Below, piece by piece: positions 34,103 through 42,050 of a DNA stretch of 64,000 nucleotides. How positions within the stretch are numbered: the first letter of the stretch is position 1; every line of letters begins with the position of its first letter. The position numbers and the translations under genes were made by a program. This DNA comes from JABDQA01 sp963824415. GTDB taxonomy: Bacteria; Desulfobacterota; Desulfobulbia; Desulfobulbales; Desulfocapsaceae. The stretch spans positions 261,879 to 325,878 of the forward strand of contig CAWGPM010000014.1 in the NCBI GenBank assembly GCA_963824415.1, written 5' to 3'. Under the pieces are notes generated by a model. The model saw nothing but the letters and a program-made list of their open reading frames with translations, had not been told where the DNA came from and ran no database searches.

Positions 34103-34384
34103 ATGCCGGTTTACGAGTACGAATGCGATAATTGTCAGAATGTCTTTGAGGTTCAGCAGAAAATTGCTGATCCACCCTTGAGCAATTGCCCGCAATGTCA
34201 GGGCTCAGTAAGAAAATTGATGTCCATGACTTCCTTTCAGCTGAAGGGGGGTGGCTGGTATGCGGACGGCTATGCCTCCGCCGGCGACAAGCCGAAAGAA
34301 AAAACAGAAAGCACCCCGGCACCACCGTGCCAGACCGCGACAGGATGTTCCGGTTGTCCGGCAGCAGCGGCCACAGGCAAATAG
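34103..34384 (+). CDS. FmdB-family zinc ribbon protein
   Basis: 93 residues from ATG 34103 with AGGAG upstream. MPVYEYECDNCQNVFEV and NCPQCQGSVRKLMS give the two CxxC pairs of the FmdB zinc ribbon, followed by FQLKGGGWYADGY, a common continuation. The tail is Cys/Ala-rich (CQTATGCSGCPAAA). FmdB-type regulators are widespread but of uncertain function; the family name comes from formamide metabolism genes. Confidence 0.85.
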   Translation: MPVYEYECDNCQNVFEVQQKIADPPLSNCPQCQGSVRKLMSMTSFQLKGGGWYADGYASAGDKPKEKTESTPAPPCQTATGCSGCPAAAATGK

Positions 34385-34451
34385 CGTCCGAGCAGTAAGC
34401 GCCCGGCAGTCCGCCTTATCCCCCAGCACCATCTTACATTTTTTAACTAAT

Positions 34452-34489
34452 AAATAGTCCGGTTTGTTTACTTCAAACCGGACTATTTT
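34452..34489. terminator. Bidirectional terminator between fmdB-like gene and queA
   Basis: AAATAGTCCGGTTTG, loop TTTACTT, CAAACCGGACTATTT then TTA. A perfect 15-pair stem, A-rich on one side and T-rich on the other, and it includes the TAG stop codon of queA. Confidence 0.85.
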
Positions 34490-35580
34490 ATTATGGCCAT
34501 CGCATCGCCATACGAATAAAAGCGATAGTCATGTTCGATTGCAATCCGGTAGCAGTCGAGCAGGCGCTGCCTGCCGCACAGGGCTGCCACCAGGAAAAGA
34601 AGCGATGACTGCGGCAGGTGGAAGTTGGTGATCAGGTTGTCGATTATCCTGAACTTATAACCGGGTACGATATAGAGTGAACACCAGTCGGCTATGGCCC
34701 TGGCCGTGCCGTCTTCCACGCCACAGAATTCGAGTGCCCTGAGGGTGGTTGTACCGACCGCCCAGACGCGCCCGCCCGCTGACCTGGTCTGGTTGATCAG
34801 CCGGGCGGTCTGCTCGGAGATGGTGACAAATTCGCGGTGGATCTGATGGTTGGTAATCTGTTCTTCCTGGACCGGGGCAAAGGTCCCGTAGCCGACATGC
34901 AGGGTTATCGGGCTGACCTGTACGCCAAAGCTCTTGATCTTTGCCAGTAAATCTTCGGTAAAATGCAATCCAGCCGTGGGGGCGGCCACCGCACCGGGCC
35001 GCTTGGCATAGACGGTCTGGTAGCGCCTGGCGTCTTCATCGGAGGTCCCGTCGGGACGCCGGATATAGGGAGGCAGCGGGATATCCCCGCTCCTGTCGAG
35101 CAGGCAATCGAGCTGGACCCCGGCGGCCAGGCAGAGCCTGACCAGCCATTTTCCCCGGTTCATTTTCTCAAGCAGAATGCAGGAGCAGTTGTCGCTGAGC
35201 TGAATCCGGCTCCGGGGTCGGGGCGGGCGGGAACTTTTGATTAATGCTTCGCACTCAAAGCCCGGTTCATCAGGTCTGTCTGCCTGGTCGATAGCGGAGG
35301 CTGCTGGTTTCGGATAGCCAAGCAGAAAGACCTCCGCTTTGCCACCGCTTTCTTTTGTGCCGCTGAGCCGGGCTGGAAAAACCCTGGTGTCGTTTATGAC
35401 CAGCAGATCTCCAGGGGTGAACAGCTTGGTGATCTGATGAAACTGGAGATGTTCGATTTCACCGTTATCCCGATTCAACGTCAACAGCCGGGAGTGATCC
35501 CGCTGCTCGGCGGGATGCTGGGCGATATGGGAACCAGGCAGATGGTAGTGATAGGCCTGCAGGCTTAAATCATCTTGCAT
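34483..35580 (-). CDS. queA: S-adenosylmethionine:tRNA ribosyltransferase-isomerase
   Basis: 365 residues, normal family length. Signatures include HYHLPGSHIAQHPAEQRDHS near the start, LLVINDTRVFPARL, PTAGLHFTEDLLA and VGYGTFAPVQEEQI, and the end FHLPQSSLLFLVAALCGR. QueA adds the cyclopentene ring from SAM to 7-aminomethyl-7-deazaguanine in tRNA, the penultimate step to queuosine. Divergently placed relative to mqnB. Confidence 0.95.
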   Translation of the reverse strand: MQDDLSLQAYHYHLPGSHIAQHPAEQRDHSRLLTLNRDNGEIEHLQFHQITKLFTPGDLLVINDTRVFPARLSGTKESGGKAEVFLLGYPKPAASAIDQADRPDEPGFECEALIKSSRPPRPRSRIQLSDNCSCILLEKMNRGKWLVRLCLAAGVQLDCLLDRSGDIPLPPYIRRPDGTSDEDARRYQTVYAKRPGAVAAPTAGLHFTEDLLAKIKSFGVQVSPITLHVGYGTFAPVQEEQITNHQIHREFVTISEQTARLINQTRSAGGRVWAVGTTTLRALEFCGVEDGTARAIADWCSLYIVPGYKFRIIDNLITNFHLPQSSLLFLVAALCGRQRLLDCYRIAIEHDYRFYSYGDAMAIIK

Positions 35581-35681
35581 AGTGGGTAAGGGTTCATTAC
35601 TAAATAAGTGATCATGAATTTTGCCCCAATCATCTGCCCAATCGTCAGTGCATCGTCAATTATGGGGCCGGGTTACTTACC

Positions 35682-36350
35682 ATGTATCTGCTGATAGCCG
35701 CAACGGAAAAAGAATTGAGTGCACTCGAGCAGGTCGAGCTCAGCGCAGGTGGTTTTGTAAAGACCCTGGTCTCCGGCGTCGGTCCGCTGGAAAGCGGGGT
35801 CCGCTGCACCCGCTATCTTGCCCAACATCATAAAGAATTCAAAACCATTGTCAACTTCGGCATCGCCGGCGCCTATCGCGGCGGGGCGGCCGGACAGGTC
35901 GATATGCTCGATATCTGTCTGGCCGAGCGGGAAGTGCTCGGCGATTTCGGTATCTGCCGGGGTGAAGAGGTCGTTCCCTTTACAGGTGTCGATTTCGAAG
36001 TTGCCGCGGAACTCAACTTTGACGGAGATCTGGTCGAAGCTGCCCGGAGGACGCTGACAGCGCACGGGATCAGATGCAGCGTCGGCACCTTTGTCACGGT
36101 CAACGCGGCCAGTGGTACTATCACCCGGGGGGCCTCGATAAGCCGCAGGTTCGAAGCGCTCTGCGAGAATATGGAAGGAGCTGCAATCGCCCGCGCTTGC
36201 CAGGAGTTCTCGCTGCCGCTGATCGAGGTGCGGGCCGTATCCAACCTGGTCGAGGACCGTCCCGGCACTGCCTGGGAGATTGAAAAAGCATCCGTGCGGG
36301 CTGCCCAGGCCGCTGCTCTTATCGTCAAATATTGCCCGGAAATCTTATGA
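35682..36350 (+). CDS. mqnB: Futalosine hydrolase
   Basis: 222 residues of the nucleoside phosphorylase fold: MYLLIAATEKELSALE at the start, FGIAGAYRGGAAGQVDM, NAASGTITRGASIS and ENMEGAAIARACQEFSLPLI with the purine-binding Glu, and VRAVSNLVEDRPGTAWEI. This combination is typical of MqnB, which releases hypoxanthine from futalosine in menaquinone synthesis. The stop overlaps mqnD by four bases, which supports the assignment over MTA/SAH nucleosidase. Confidence 0.9.
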   Translation: MYLLIAATEKELSALEQVELSAGGFVKTLVSGVGPLESGVRCTRYLAQHHKEFKTIVNFGIAGAYRGGAAGQVDMLDICLAEREVLGDFGICRGEEVVPFTGVDFEVAAELNFDGDLVEAARRTLTAHGIRCSVGTFVTVNAASGTITRGASISRRFEALCENMEGAAIARACQEFSLPLIEVRAVSNLVEDRPGTAWEIEKASVRAAQAAALIVKYCPEIL

Positions 36351-37204
36351 AACCCGCCCGTCCGTTGTCGCTTGGTTTTTCGCCATGCCCCAACGATACC
36401 TTTATCTTCTGCGATCTGGTTGCCCGCATCGAACGGGATTCAGACCAGTTCTTTGCACCACCTCACCTCGAAGACGTGGAAACCCTGAACCAGTGGGCCC
36501 GCGCACACCGGCTTGATGTGACCAAGCTCTCGTTTCATGCCGTTGCCCATGTGCTCGACGAATACTGCATACTCTCTGCCGGAGCGGCCCTGGGAAGAGG
36601 TTGCGGCCCGCTGCTGGTAACCACTGAAAAGCGGCATACGGTTTCGCTTGAGGGTGGTCGGGTTGCGATCCCGGGTAGATTCACCACGGCCGCGCTGCTG
36701 TTTCAGATGTTCTGCCCTGAAGCAGTTGATCTAGTGGAGATGCGCTTTGAACGCATTCTTGATGCGGTGGCCACGGGCGCTGTCGATGCCGGGGTGATCA
36801 TTCATGAGAGCCGCTTCACCTACCAGCAGTCTGGACTGGTCTGTGTGCAGGACCTTGGCCAGTGGTGGGAGCAATGGTCCGGCCTGCCTATTCCGCTGGG
36901 CTGCATTGGCGTGCGCAGAAGTATAGGCCTAGAGCTCATTGGCGAGATCGAAAATCGGATTCGAGCCAGTCTGCAATGGGCCAGAACCCATCCCGGCCAG
37001 TGCAGCGACTATATCAAACGTTATGCCCAGGAAATCGACGATCAGGTGGTCGCCCAGCACATAGCCCTCTATGTAAATGACTTCTCGCTTGATCTCGGGG
37101 AAGTCGGACGGCAGGCCGTGGTCGCCTTTTTTGAGCGGGGCCGCCGTTGCGGCGCGTTGCCATCCGTTCAACACGAGCTGTTTTGTTGCCGACCCAAGAC
37201 ATGA
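36347..37204 (+). CDS. mqnD: 1,4-dihydroxy-6-naphthoate synthase
   Basis: 285 residues from ATG 36347; the upstream frame would begin TTG and lacks a ribosome site. SLGFSPCPNDTFIFCDLVAR is the family signature, and AGVIIHESRFTYQQSGL and PIPLGCIGVRRSIG are typical for MqnD. It converts cyclic dehypoxanthinyl futalosine to 1,4-dihydroxy-6-naphthoate. Position after mqnB confirms the futalosine route. Its stop overlaps the next start by four bases. Confidence 0.93.
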   Translation: MKPARPLSLGFSPCPNDTFIFCDLVARIERDSDQFFAPPHLEDVETLNQWARAHRLDVTKLSFHAVAHVLDEYCILSAGAALGRGCGPLLVTTEKRHTVSLEGGRVAIPGRFTTAALLFQMFCPEAVDLVEMRFERILDAVATGAVDAGVIIHESRFTYQQSGLVCVQDLGQWWEQWSGLPIPLGCIGVRRSIGLELIGEIENRIRASLQWARTHPGQCSDYIKRYAQEIDDQVVAQHIALYVNDFSLDLGEVGRQAVVAFFERGRRCGALPSVQHELFCCRPKT

Positions 37205-38223
37205 ACACCTTGCTGATCGATTTGCCCGCAGAGATTCCCGATCACCTGCCTCTCCTCGTCTGGACAGGAGCCGCGGGCCGGGCGTCTGAGAAGTTGCTTG
37301 GCAGAATTCAGCAGGGCTTGGAGCAGCGTGGAGTCAGGCTCAGGTCGGCCTGCTGCCGTAAGACTGAGCGCACCAGGAAATCCGCTGGCACCAGGGCGCA
37401 AGCCGGGCGCTTTCTGCCGATCCAGGTACGTGAGCTGCTCAGGGCCCTGACCGGGCATGAACTGCTTTTGTTTGAACAGAGCGAAAATTCGGTTTCATTT
37501 TCTCTTGAGGGGCCTGTGCGCTGGCCTGCAGGGCTGAGACTGGGAGAGGGGCCTGGTGCTGAAGACGGGCCGGCGGCGGCAGAGCACTTTATCTGTCTGG
37601 CTGACAATGATATTGATCGGTGTGTTGATGCCATAGTCACCTGGCTTCAGAGGTGCCGGCGCCGAACGGTGCTGGCAGCCTGCCTGTTGATCGGCGGCAG
37701 AAGTTCGAGGATGGGACGCCCGAAACATCTGATAGAGGATGAACAAGGCATCACCTGGCTGGAACGCACCATTGCTGCAGTGCGTCCGCTGGTTTCCGAA
37801 CTTGTGCTTTCCGGGGCAGGAGATCTACCCGAGCGGCTGAGTCATCTGCCTCGGGTTCAGGACCTGCCTGGCATCGGCGGGCCGCTGGCCGGGATAGGCG
37901 CGGCGATGCGCAGCCGGCCGTTTGTCTCCTGGATCGTGCTGGCCTGCGATATGCCTGATATCACACCGACGGCGCTGAACTGGCTGCTTGGCCAGCGTCA
38001 CGACGGGAGCCTGGCGATCATTCCCCATAATCCGCAAAGCGGCAGAAGCGAGCCGCTTTGTGCCTGGTACGATTATCGATGTGGAGTGCTGATCGAGGAT
38101 CTGCTGGCGTCCGGAGAGCAGAAGATATCTGCGCTTTGCGGGAAAAAAGGGGTAACCGAGCCGCTGATACCCGATGAACTCAGCCCGTGCTGGCGCAATG
38201 TAAACCGGCCCGATGAGCTGTGA
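37201..38223 (+). CDS. MobA-like molybdenum cofactor nucleotidyltransferase with an N-terminal extra domain
   Basis: 340 residues from ATG 37201, overlapping mqnD. The C-terminal about 185 residues are a MobA-type nucleotidyltransferase: AACLLIGGRSSRMGRPKHLI (nucleotide-binding), VSWIVLACDMPDITPTAL (metal-binding DMP). The first about 155 residues contain VWTGAAGRASEKLLGRIQQG, which looks like a degenerate MobB-like P-loop without the GK[ST] residues, and a later DNDIDRCVDAIVTWL. It may be a MobB-MobA fusion with an inactive MobB half; the substrate (GTP or CTP) is not certain. Molybdopterin enzymes are expected in this metabolism. Confidence 0.7.
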   Translation: MNTLLIDLPAEIPDHLPLLVWTGAAGRASEKLLGRIQQGLEQRGVRLRSACCRKTERTRKSAGTRAQAGRFLPIQVRELLRALTGHELLLFEQSENSVSFSLEGPVRWPAGLRLGEGPGAEDGPAAAEHFICLADNDIDRCVDAIVTWLQRCRRRTVLAACLLIGGRSSRMGRPKHLIEDEQGITWLERTIAAVRPLVSELVLSGAGDLPERLSHLPRVQDLPGIGGPLAGIGAAMRSRPFVSWIVLACDMPDITPTALNWLLGQRHDGSLAIIPHNPQSGRSEPLCAWYDYRCGVLIEDLLASGEQKISALCGKKGVTEPLIPDELSPCWRNVNRPDEL

Positions 38224-38335
38224 ATAGTCTCCGGGCGGCTGGCCCGGTGCAGGGTTTGGTGGCAGGAGGGAATATCAGAGACCGGAAAGGGGCCGGGAAC
38301 GGGCGGCAAGAGCGGCTCTGGTGCGGCCGTCAAAC

Positions 38336-38710
38336 TCAGAGGTCGAACTGGGCCTTGAACACCGGACAGGAGCGGCAGATAGTAATTTTTTCCTGCCAGT
38401 CCTTTTTAGCCTGGCAGTTACATATGGTCCCGTTGATGAACCAGCACAGCGTACCCGACTTGAATTCCCAGGCCGGACACTGCTGCTTAACCTCATCAGG
38501 GCAGTTCATAACATCCCAGCAGTCCCGTACGACCACTTCGCTCTTTTTTGCTGCCAGATAGAGCAGCTGGCGCTCCACATGGCCCGGAATGTTGCGCCAG
38601 CCCTGCTCGTAGCTGCTGATTGCCTTCAACGAAATACCGAGCAGTTCAGACAGATCTTTCTGGGTCTTGCCCAGCTTTTTCCTGATTGCAATAAACTCGT
38701 TTTTTTCCAT
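38336..38710 (-). CDS. XRE-family HTH protein with C-terminal two-CW cysteine-rich domain
   Basis: 124 residues. Residues 1-65 are an XRE/Cro helix-turn-helix (IRKKLGKTQKDLSELLGISL, AISSYEQGWRNIP). Residues 70-120 contain nine Cys in CWDVMNCPDEVKQQCPAW, LCWFINGTICNC and ICRSCPVF, the two-CW pattern that could bind an iron-sulfur cluster or other metal. A DNA-binding redox sensor is inferred. A palindrome CTACATTGTAG lies 54 bases upstream of the start. It converges on the mobA-like gene. Confidence 0.78.
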   Translation of the reverse strand: MEKNEFIAIRKKLGKTQKDLSELLGISLKAISSYEQGWRNIPGHVERQLLYLAAKKSEVVVRDCWDVMNCPDEVKQQCPAWEFKSGTLCWFINGTICNCQAKKDWQEKITICRSCPVFKAQFDL

Positions 38711-38763
38711 AACTGCCGCCGCGAAGCTGAGGCTCTGCGTTCCTGATCACTCGTCTAATATGA

Positions 38764-38774
38764 CTACATTGTAG
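38764..38774. promoter_or_regulatory. Palindrome CTACA-T-TGTAG, possible operator
   Basis: Perfect 5-1-5 inverted repeat 54 bases upstream of the HTH two-CW gene. A suitable size and position for an XRE-type operator, but only one instance is seen. Confidence 0.3.
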
Positions 38775-38895
38775 CATTCCAGGAAGCTGAGGACAACCAT
38801 AATACTTTGTTCCGGGGTCTTCGCACTGTTTCAGGTCTCTATTTGAGTCTTTCGTTCGTCGAACCGCCGGAGCAAGAAAGGTTGCCGCCCATGGC

Positions 38896-39762
38896 TTACT
38901 GGCTGGTCTTCGGGGTGGCGATTTTCAGCATGGTTTCGTAAATCTGCATCGGGCCGGTGTTGTTTTCTGCAGCGAGATCCTTGAGCTTGGCATCCTGCTC
39001 GGCTTTGATTCCTCTGGCATCGAGGGCCAGGATCATCTCATCGCAATTCATTTTGATTTCATCGCAGACCTGGGCTACGGTTTTTCGTCCCATGCCCGAT
39101 TTACCGGTGGCAGGTACTGCAGCGCCTGTATGCTCACCTGCCTCGAGCTGGACGGTCGCTTGGAGGGTTGCGGGCTGGATGATTTCATAAATTTCCTGGG
39201 GTGAATGCGAGCTTCTTTCGGCAAGCGCCCTGATGGTTTCATTCTTCTGGGGAGCGGAAACACCTGCCGCTTCGAGCAGTTCGATGCTTTTATTCAGATC
39301 GAGTTTCAGGCGTGAGCTGAACATCTGCAGCGATGATGACTGGGCCTGGCCGTATGGGGGATTGCCGTAGGTGACTTCGGCCCGGTATTTGAAATATTCG
39401 GAAAAGTCGACAATCGTGCTCAGCGGTGGCACATTGAGATACGTGCCAACCACGAAGAGTGCGGTGAGCACCAGACCTACACTGCTCGAGAGACTGAACA
39501 GACTGAACTTGCGGGCCTTGTTCTTCATGTAGGCGAGGATCGGTTTCCAGTTGTAGTAAATGTGCAGGAAACCGGCCAGCAGAAAGAGCACACCGACGGT
39601 GATGTGCTGCGCCGACCAGTCCGTCTTGGTCAGTCCCAGAAAGCGCCAGTCCGCCCAGTAGGAAATGCGCCCTTCGGGTACGATGTAGAGTACCACTGAG
39701 TTTAGGATCAGGATGATCAGTGACCAGATCATGGTCATCGAGGTGATTCTTTTCAAATGCAT
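38896..39762 (-). CDS. DUF4405-like membrane protein with soluble C-terminal domain
   Basis: 288 residues from ATG 39762; the frame extends to 39900 but the added part is low complexity and not membrane-like. Three transmembrane helices: about 9-28, 52-72 and 92-108. Helix 2 has two histidines (SAQHITVGVLFL, GFLHIYYNWK), a possible b-heme site as in DUF4405 proteins. The C-terminal about 160 residues are helical and contain two repeats of about 55 residues (ALAERSSHSPQEIYEIIQPA and LAAENNTGPMQIYETMLKIA). A redox sensing or electron-transfer role is inferred only. Confidence 0.7.
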   Translation of the reverse strand: MHLKRITSMTMIWSLIILILNSVVLYIVPEGRISYWADWRFLGLTKTDWSAQHITVGVLFLLAGFLHIYYNWKPILAYMKNKARKFSLFSLSSSVGLVLTALFVVGTYLNVPPLSTIVDFSEYFKYRAEVTYGNPPYGQAQSSSLQMFSSRLKLDLNKSIELLEAAGVSAPQKNETIRALAERSSHSPQEIYEIIQPATLQATVQLEAGEHTGAAVPATGKSGMGRKTVAQVCDEIKMNCDEMILALDARGIKAEQDAKLKDLAAENNTGPMQIYETMLKIATPKTSQ

Positions 39763-39841
39763 GGTTTCTGTTTTCCCCCTGTAATGCTGCCCATGTTCGT
39801 ATCGATGCACGAATCGCACGAATCGGGCTTTACCATTCGCC

Positions 39842-40201
39842 TTATTGTTGGCCCTGGCCGCCACCACCGTTGCCGTTGCTGTTTCCGCCTCCATTGCCAC
39901 CGCCGCCCCGGCCCCTGCCGCTGCCGTCGCCGATTCCGGCGCCGCCTCTATTACCCATGCCCCTGCCCGAGCCGGCGCCGAGATATTGTTGTTTCTCCGC
40001 TTCAGACATCTGTTCGGTGCGCTTGAGCCATTCGCTGCGGAAGGCCTCTCGCTCCTGGTCCGTACTATTGTACATGGTGCCGCGCAAGGCGCTCAGTTGC
40101 TCGGTGGTCATGGCTGAATAATCGGCTGCGGAGACCGGTTGGCAGAAGAAACTGGAAAACAGTGCAGTGATGATCAACAGCTTGATTGAGATACGTTTCA
40201 T
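39842..40201 (-). CDS. Exported glycine-rich small protein (DUF1104-like)
   Basis: 119 residues from ATG 40201; GGAG lies upstream. Signal peptide MKRISIKLLIITALFSSFFC ending near VSAA. The mature domain YSAMTTEQLSALRGTMYNST with EREAFRSEWLKRTEQMSEAE is a short helical unit resembling DUF1104. The C-terminal about 40 residues are Gly/Asn/Arg/Ser repeats (GGGGNGGGNSNGNGGGG). Function unknown; 79 bases upstream of the DUF4405-like gene, probably one transcript. Confidence 0.7.
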   Translation of the reverse strand: MKRISIKLLIITALFSSFFCQPVSAADYSAMTTEQLSALRGTMYNSTDQEREAFRSEWLKRTEQMSEAEKQQYLGAGSGRGMGNRGGAGIGDGSGRGRGGGGNGGGNSNGNGGGGQGQQ

Positions 40202-40702
40202 GAGTGTTCGCTCCATCGGATGAGTGGTGCAGGAGCATCTGTTGGCTTCCTGCAGGGTTTATGTATAGCAGGTGATAAACCTGCACAAAGCCACCTGGCA
40301 GCAACCACCCCAGTATGTAATTCAGGTGGCCCTGCGGCGACTTAGCTGTCCGGTATTAAGCAATGGCTGTACCAGTTAACAATAATTGCATTAAGAATCC
40401 GTAATTATATGATTAATTGCCAAGGGCCTGGTCCTTGTGCAGCACGGGCATAGCTGAAGTCTGGGAAATTTTTATACAGTCAAAGGTCGAAACGGGTATA
40501 AATTACCCGTGGTTTTCATTTATCCATAAAAGAATGACGCTCCATGCAGAAAGAATCGACTTGTTGTTACTCTGTGGTATCAGTTTGAAATGTAATGGAT
40601 AATTCTGCTCTCCTGCAGCTTGTCAAAGTGCTCTGATAGGGGTAGTTTGACAAAGAAAAAACTTTGCTGAGTCCGAAGAACCCCGCACCCCAATAATGCG
40701 TT
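40202..40702. other. Intergenic region with two divergent promoters expected
   Basis: 501 bases between divergent genes. No RNA gene or repeat recognised. A short inverted sequence GGTATAAATTACCC lies at about 40494-40507. No riboswitch consensus seen. Confidence 0.35.
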
Positions 40703-41221
40703 ATGAATATTAATCGATCTTCGATCATCATCGCTATCGGGCTTGCCTGCTGCCTTGGCATGGTGCTGGCGGGCTGCAAATCGCCAGACTCGAAACGGCT
40801 GAAGATTGGAGACAATGCCCCTGAATTTGCAATTACTGATCTGCAGGGCAGAGAATACTCCCTGGAGGCGTGGCAGGGTTTTCCGGTCATTTTGAGATTC
40901 TGGGACACCGAATGTAAATTCTGCCGGGCAGACACACCGATATTCAACCGCTATTTCGATCAGTATCAGGAAAGAGGGCTCAAAGTTCTCTATGTGGCCA
41001 CCTCAAATGAAACCAGGCAGCGGGTGGAGCGTTACATAACCGATCTCGATATCGGTTTCCCGGTTGCCCTCGATATGGATGGACGGATGGCGGCCGACTA
41101 TCAGGTAACTATCGTGCCGCAGACAATTTTTATCAGCCCGGATCAAACAATTATTACCGCAGTTCTCGGCGGTGTTTCAGCGGCCGAGTTGGAAGAAATT
41201 ATCGGCTCGTTCCTTCAATAA
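40703..41221 (+). CDS. TlpA-like thioredoxin-fold lipoprotein
   Basis: 172 residues. Lipoprotein signal ending VLAGC (Cys25). Thioredoxin/peroxiredoxin-like domain IGDNAPEFAITDLQGREYSL with the redox site CKFC (Cys71, Cys74) and the cis-Pro region TIVPQTIFIS. It would act on periplasmic disulfides. First gene of a six-gene cluster with nosL and an ABC transporter, suggesting reduction of copper-binding or cytochrome thiols. Confidence 0.88.
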   Translation: MNINRSSIIIAIGLACCLGMVLAGCKSPDSKRLKIGDNAPEFAITDLQGREYSLEAWQGFPVILRFWDTECKFCRADTPIFNRYFDQYQERGLKVLYVATSNETRQRVERYITDLDIGFPVALDMDGRMAADYQVTIVPQTIFISPDQTIITAVLGGVSAAELEEIIGSFLQ

Positions 41222-41237
41222 GCACAGAGGCTGAATC

Positions 41238-41765
41238 ATGAAACGCATCATATCTGCTGTATTGGCAATCGGTTGTTTGCTGATCATTTCTGCGCAGAAC
41301 GGTTTTGCCGTCCCTATCGACCCGGTAGAAGAGGATCAGCGCTGCCCGGTGTGCGGGATGTTTGTCGCTCAATACGAGCAGTGGCTCGCCCAGATCATCA
41401 TTACGAGCAGAGACCCGCTCGTGTTCGACGGGGTCAAGGACATGATGGCCTATTATTTCAATCCTGCAGGATACGGTGAGGCAGCGGATATGGAAACGGC
41501 CGAGATCTGGGTGCGAAACTATTATACGCTCGACTACATGGACGCGAGAGCGGCTTACTACGTGGTCGGCAGCGATGTGATGGGGCCGATGGGCGATGAG
41601 TTGATCCCGTTTTCCAGCCTGGAAGAAGCCGAAAATTTTAAGACAGATCACCACGGCAAGGAGATACTGCGCTTTGCCGAAATCGACGCCCGGCAGATTA
41701 TGGAGATGAAGCAAAAGCACATGATGAAGATGAAGAAAACGAAGACAATGAAAAAGCAGAATTAA
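41238..41765 (+). CDS. nosL: NosL-family copper-binding protein
   Basis: 175 residues. Signal peptide MKRIISAVLAIGCLLIISAQ, cleaving near GFA, without a lipobox, whereas classical NosL is lipidated. The NosL signature RCPVCGM (Cys36, Cys39, Met41) and FDGVKDMMAYYFNP, AYYVVGSDVMGPMGDELIPF are intact. The C-terminus is a Met/Lys/His tail (KHMMKMKKTKTMKK) likely to bind copper. NosL delivers Cu(I) to nitrous oxide reductase in denitrifiers; no nosZ is present here. Confidence 0.88.
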   Translation: MKRIISAVLAIGCLLIISAQNGFAVPIDPVEEDQRCPVCGMFVAQYEQWLAQIIITSRDPLVFDGVKDMMAYYFNPAGYGEAADMETAEIWVRNYYTLDYMDARAAYYVVGSDVMGPMGDELIPFSSLEEAENFKTDHHGKEILRFAEIDARQIMEMKQKHMMKMKKTKTMKKQN

Positions 41766-41771
41766 GTTGCG

Positions 41772-42050
41772 ATGCGGCCCTGTTTATATTTTTTCATCGT
41801 GCTGATCTGTTGCCTGGCAGCGCAGCTGGTTTTGCTGCAGAAGGCTCAACGGCGAGCCGAGGCAGCCTTTTCTGACGAGCAGCAGATGCTGAATCTCAGT
41901 GCGCGTTTCGGTCTAACTGATCTCTGTGTCGCAACCGATGCGCGCTATATCAGGCATCTTTCGGTGACTGACCCGCTGGCGCCTTATATGGATCACCCGG
42001 GTGCGATCGAATACTTTCCCACCGGTTCATTCTGGGTACCGGTGCGTTAA
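41772..42050 (+). CDS. Small membrane-anchored protein in the nosL cluster
   Basis: 92 residues. One N-terminal hydrophobic helix (CLYFFIVLICCLAAQLVLLQ), then a polar region with LTDLCVATDARYIRHLSVTD and ending YFPTGSFWVPVR. Not a recognised family, but its start and stop fit exactly between nosL and the permease (stop codon adjoins the permease ATG). Cys-x-x-Asp and His residues could bind metal. Confidence 0.7.
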   Translation: MRPCLYFFIVLICCLAAQLVLLQKAQRRAEAAFSDEQQMLNLSARFGLTDLCVATDARYIRHLSVTDPLAPYMDHPGAIEYFPTGSFWVPVR

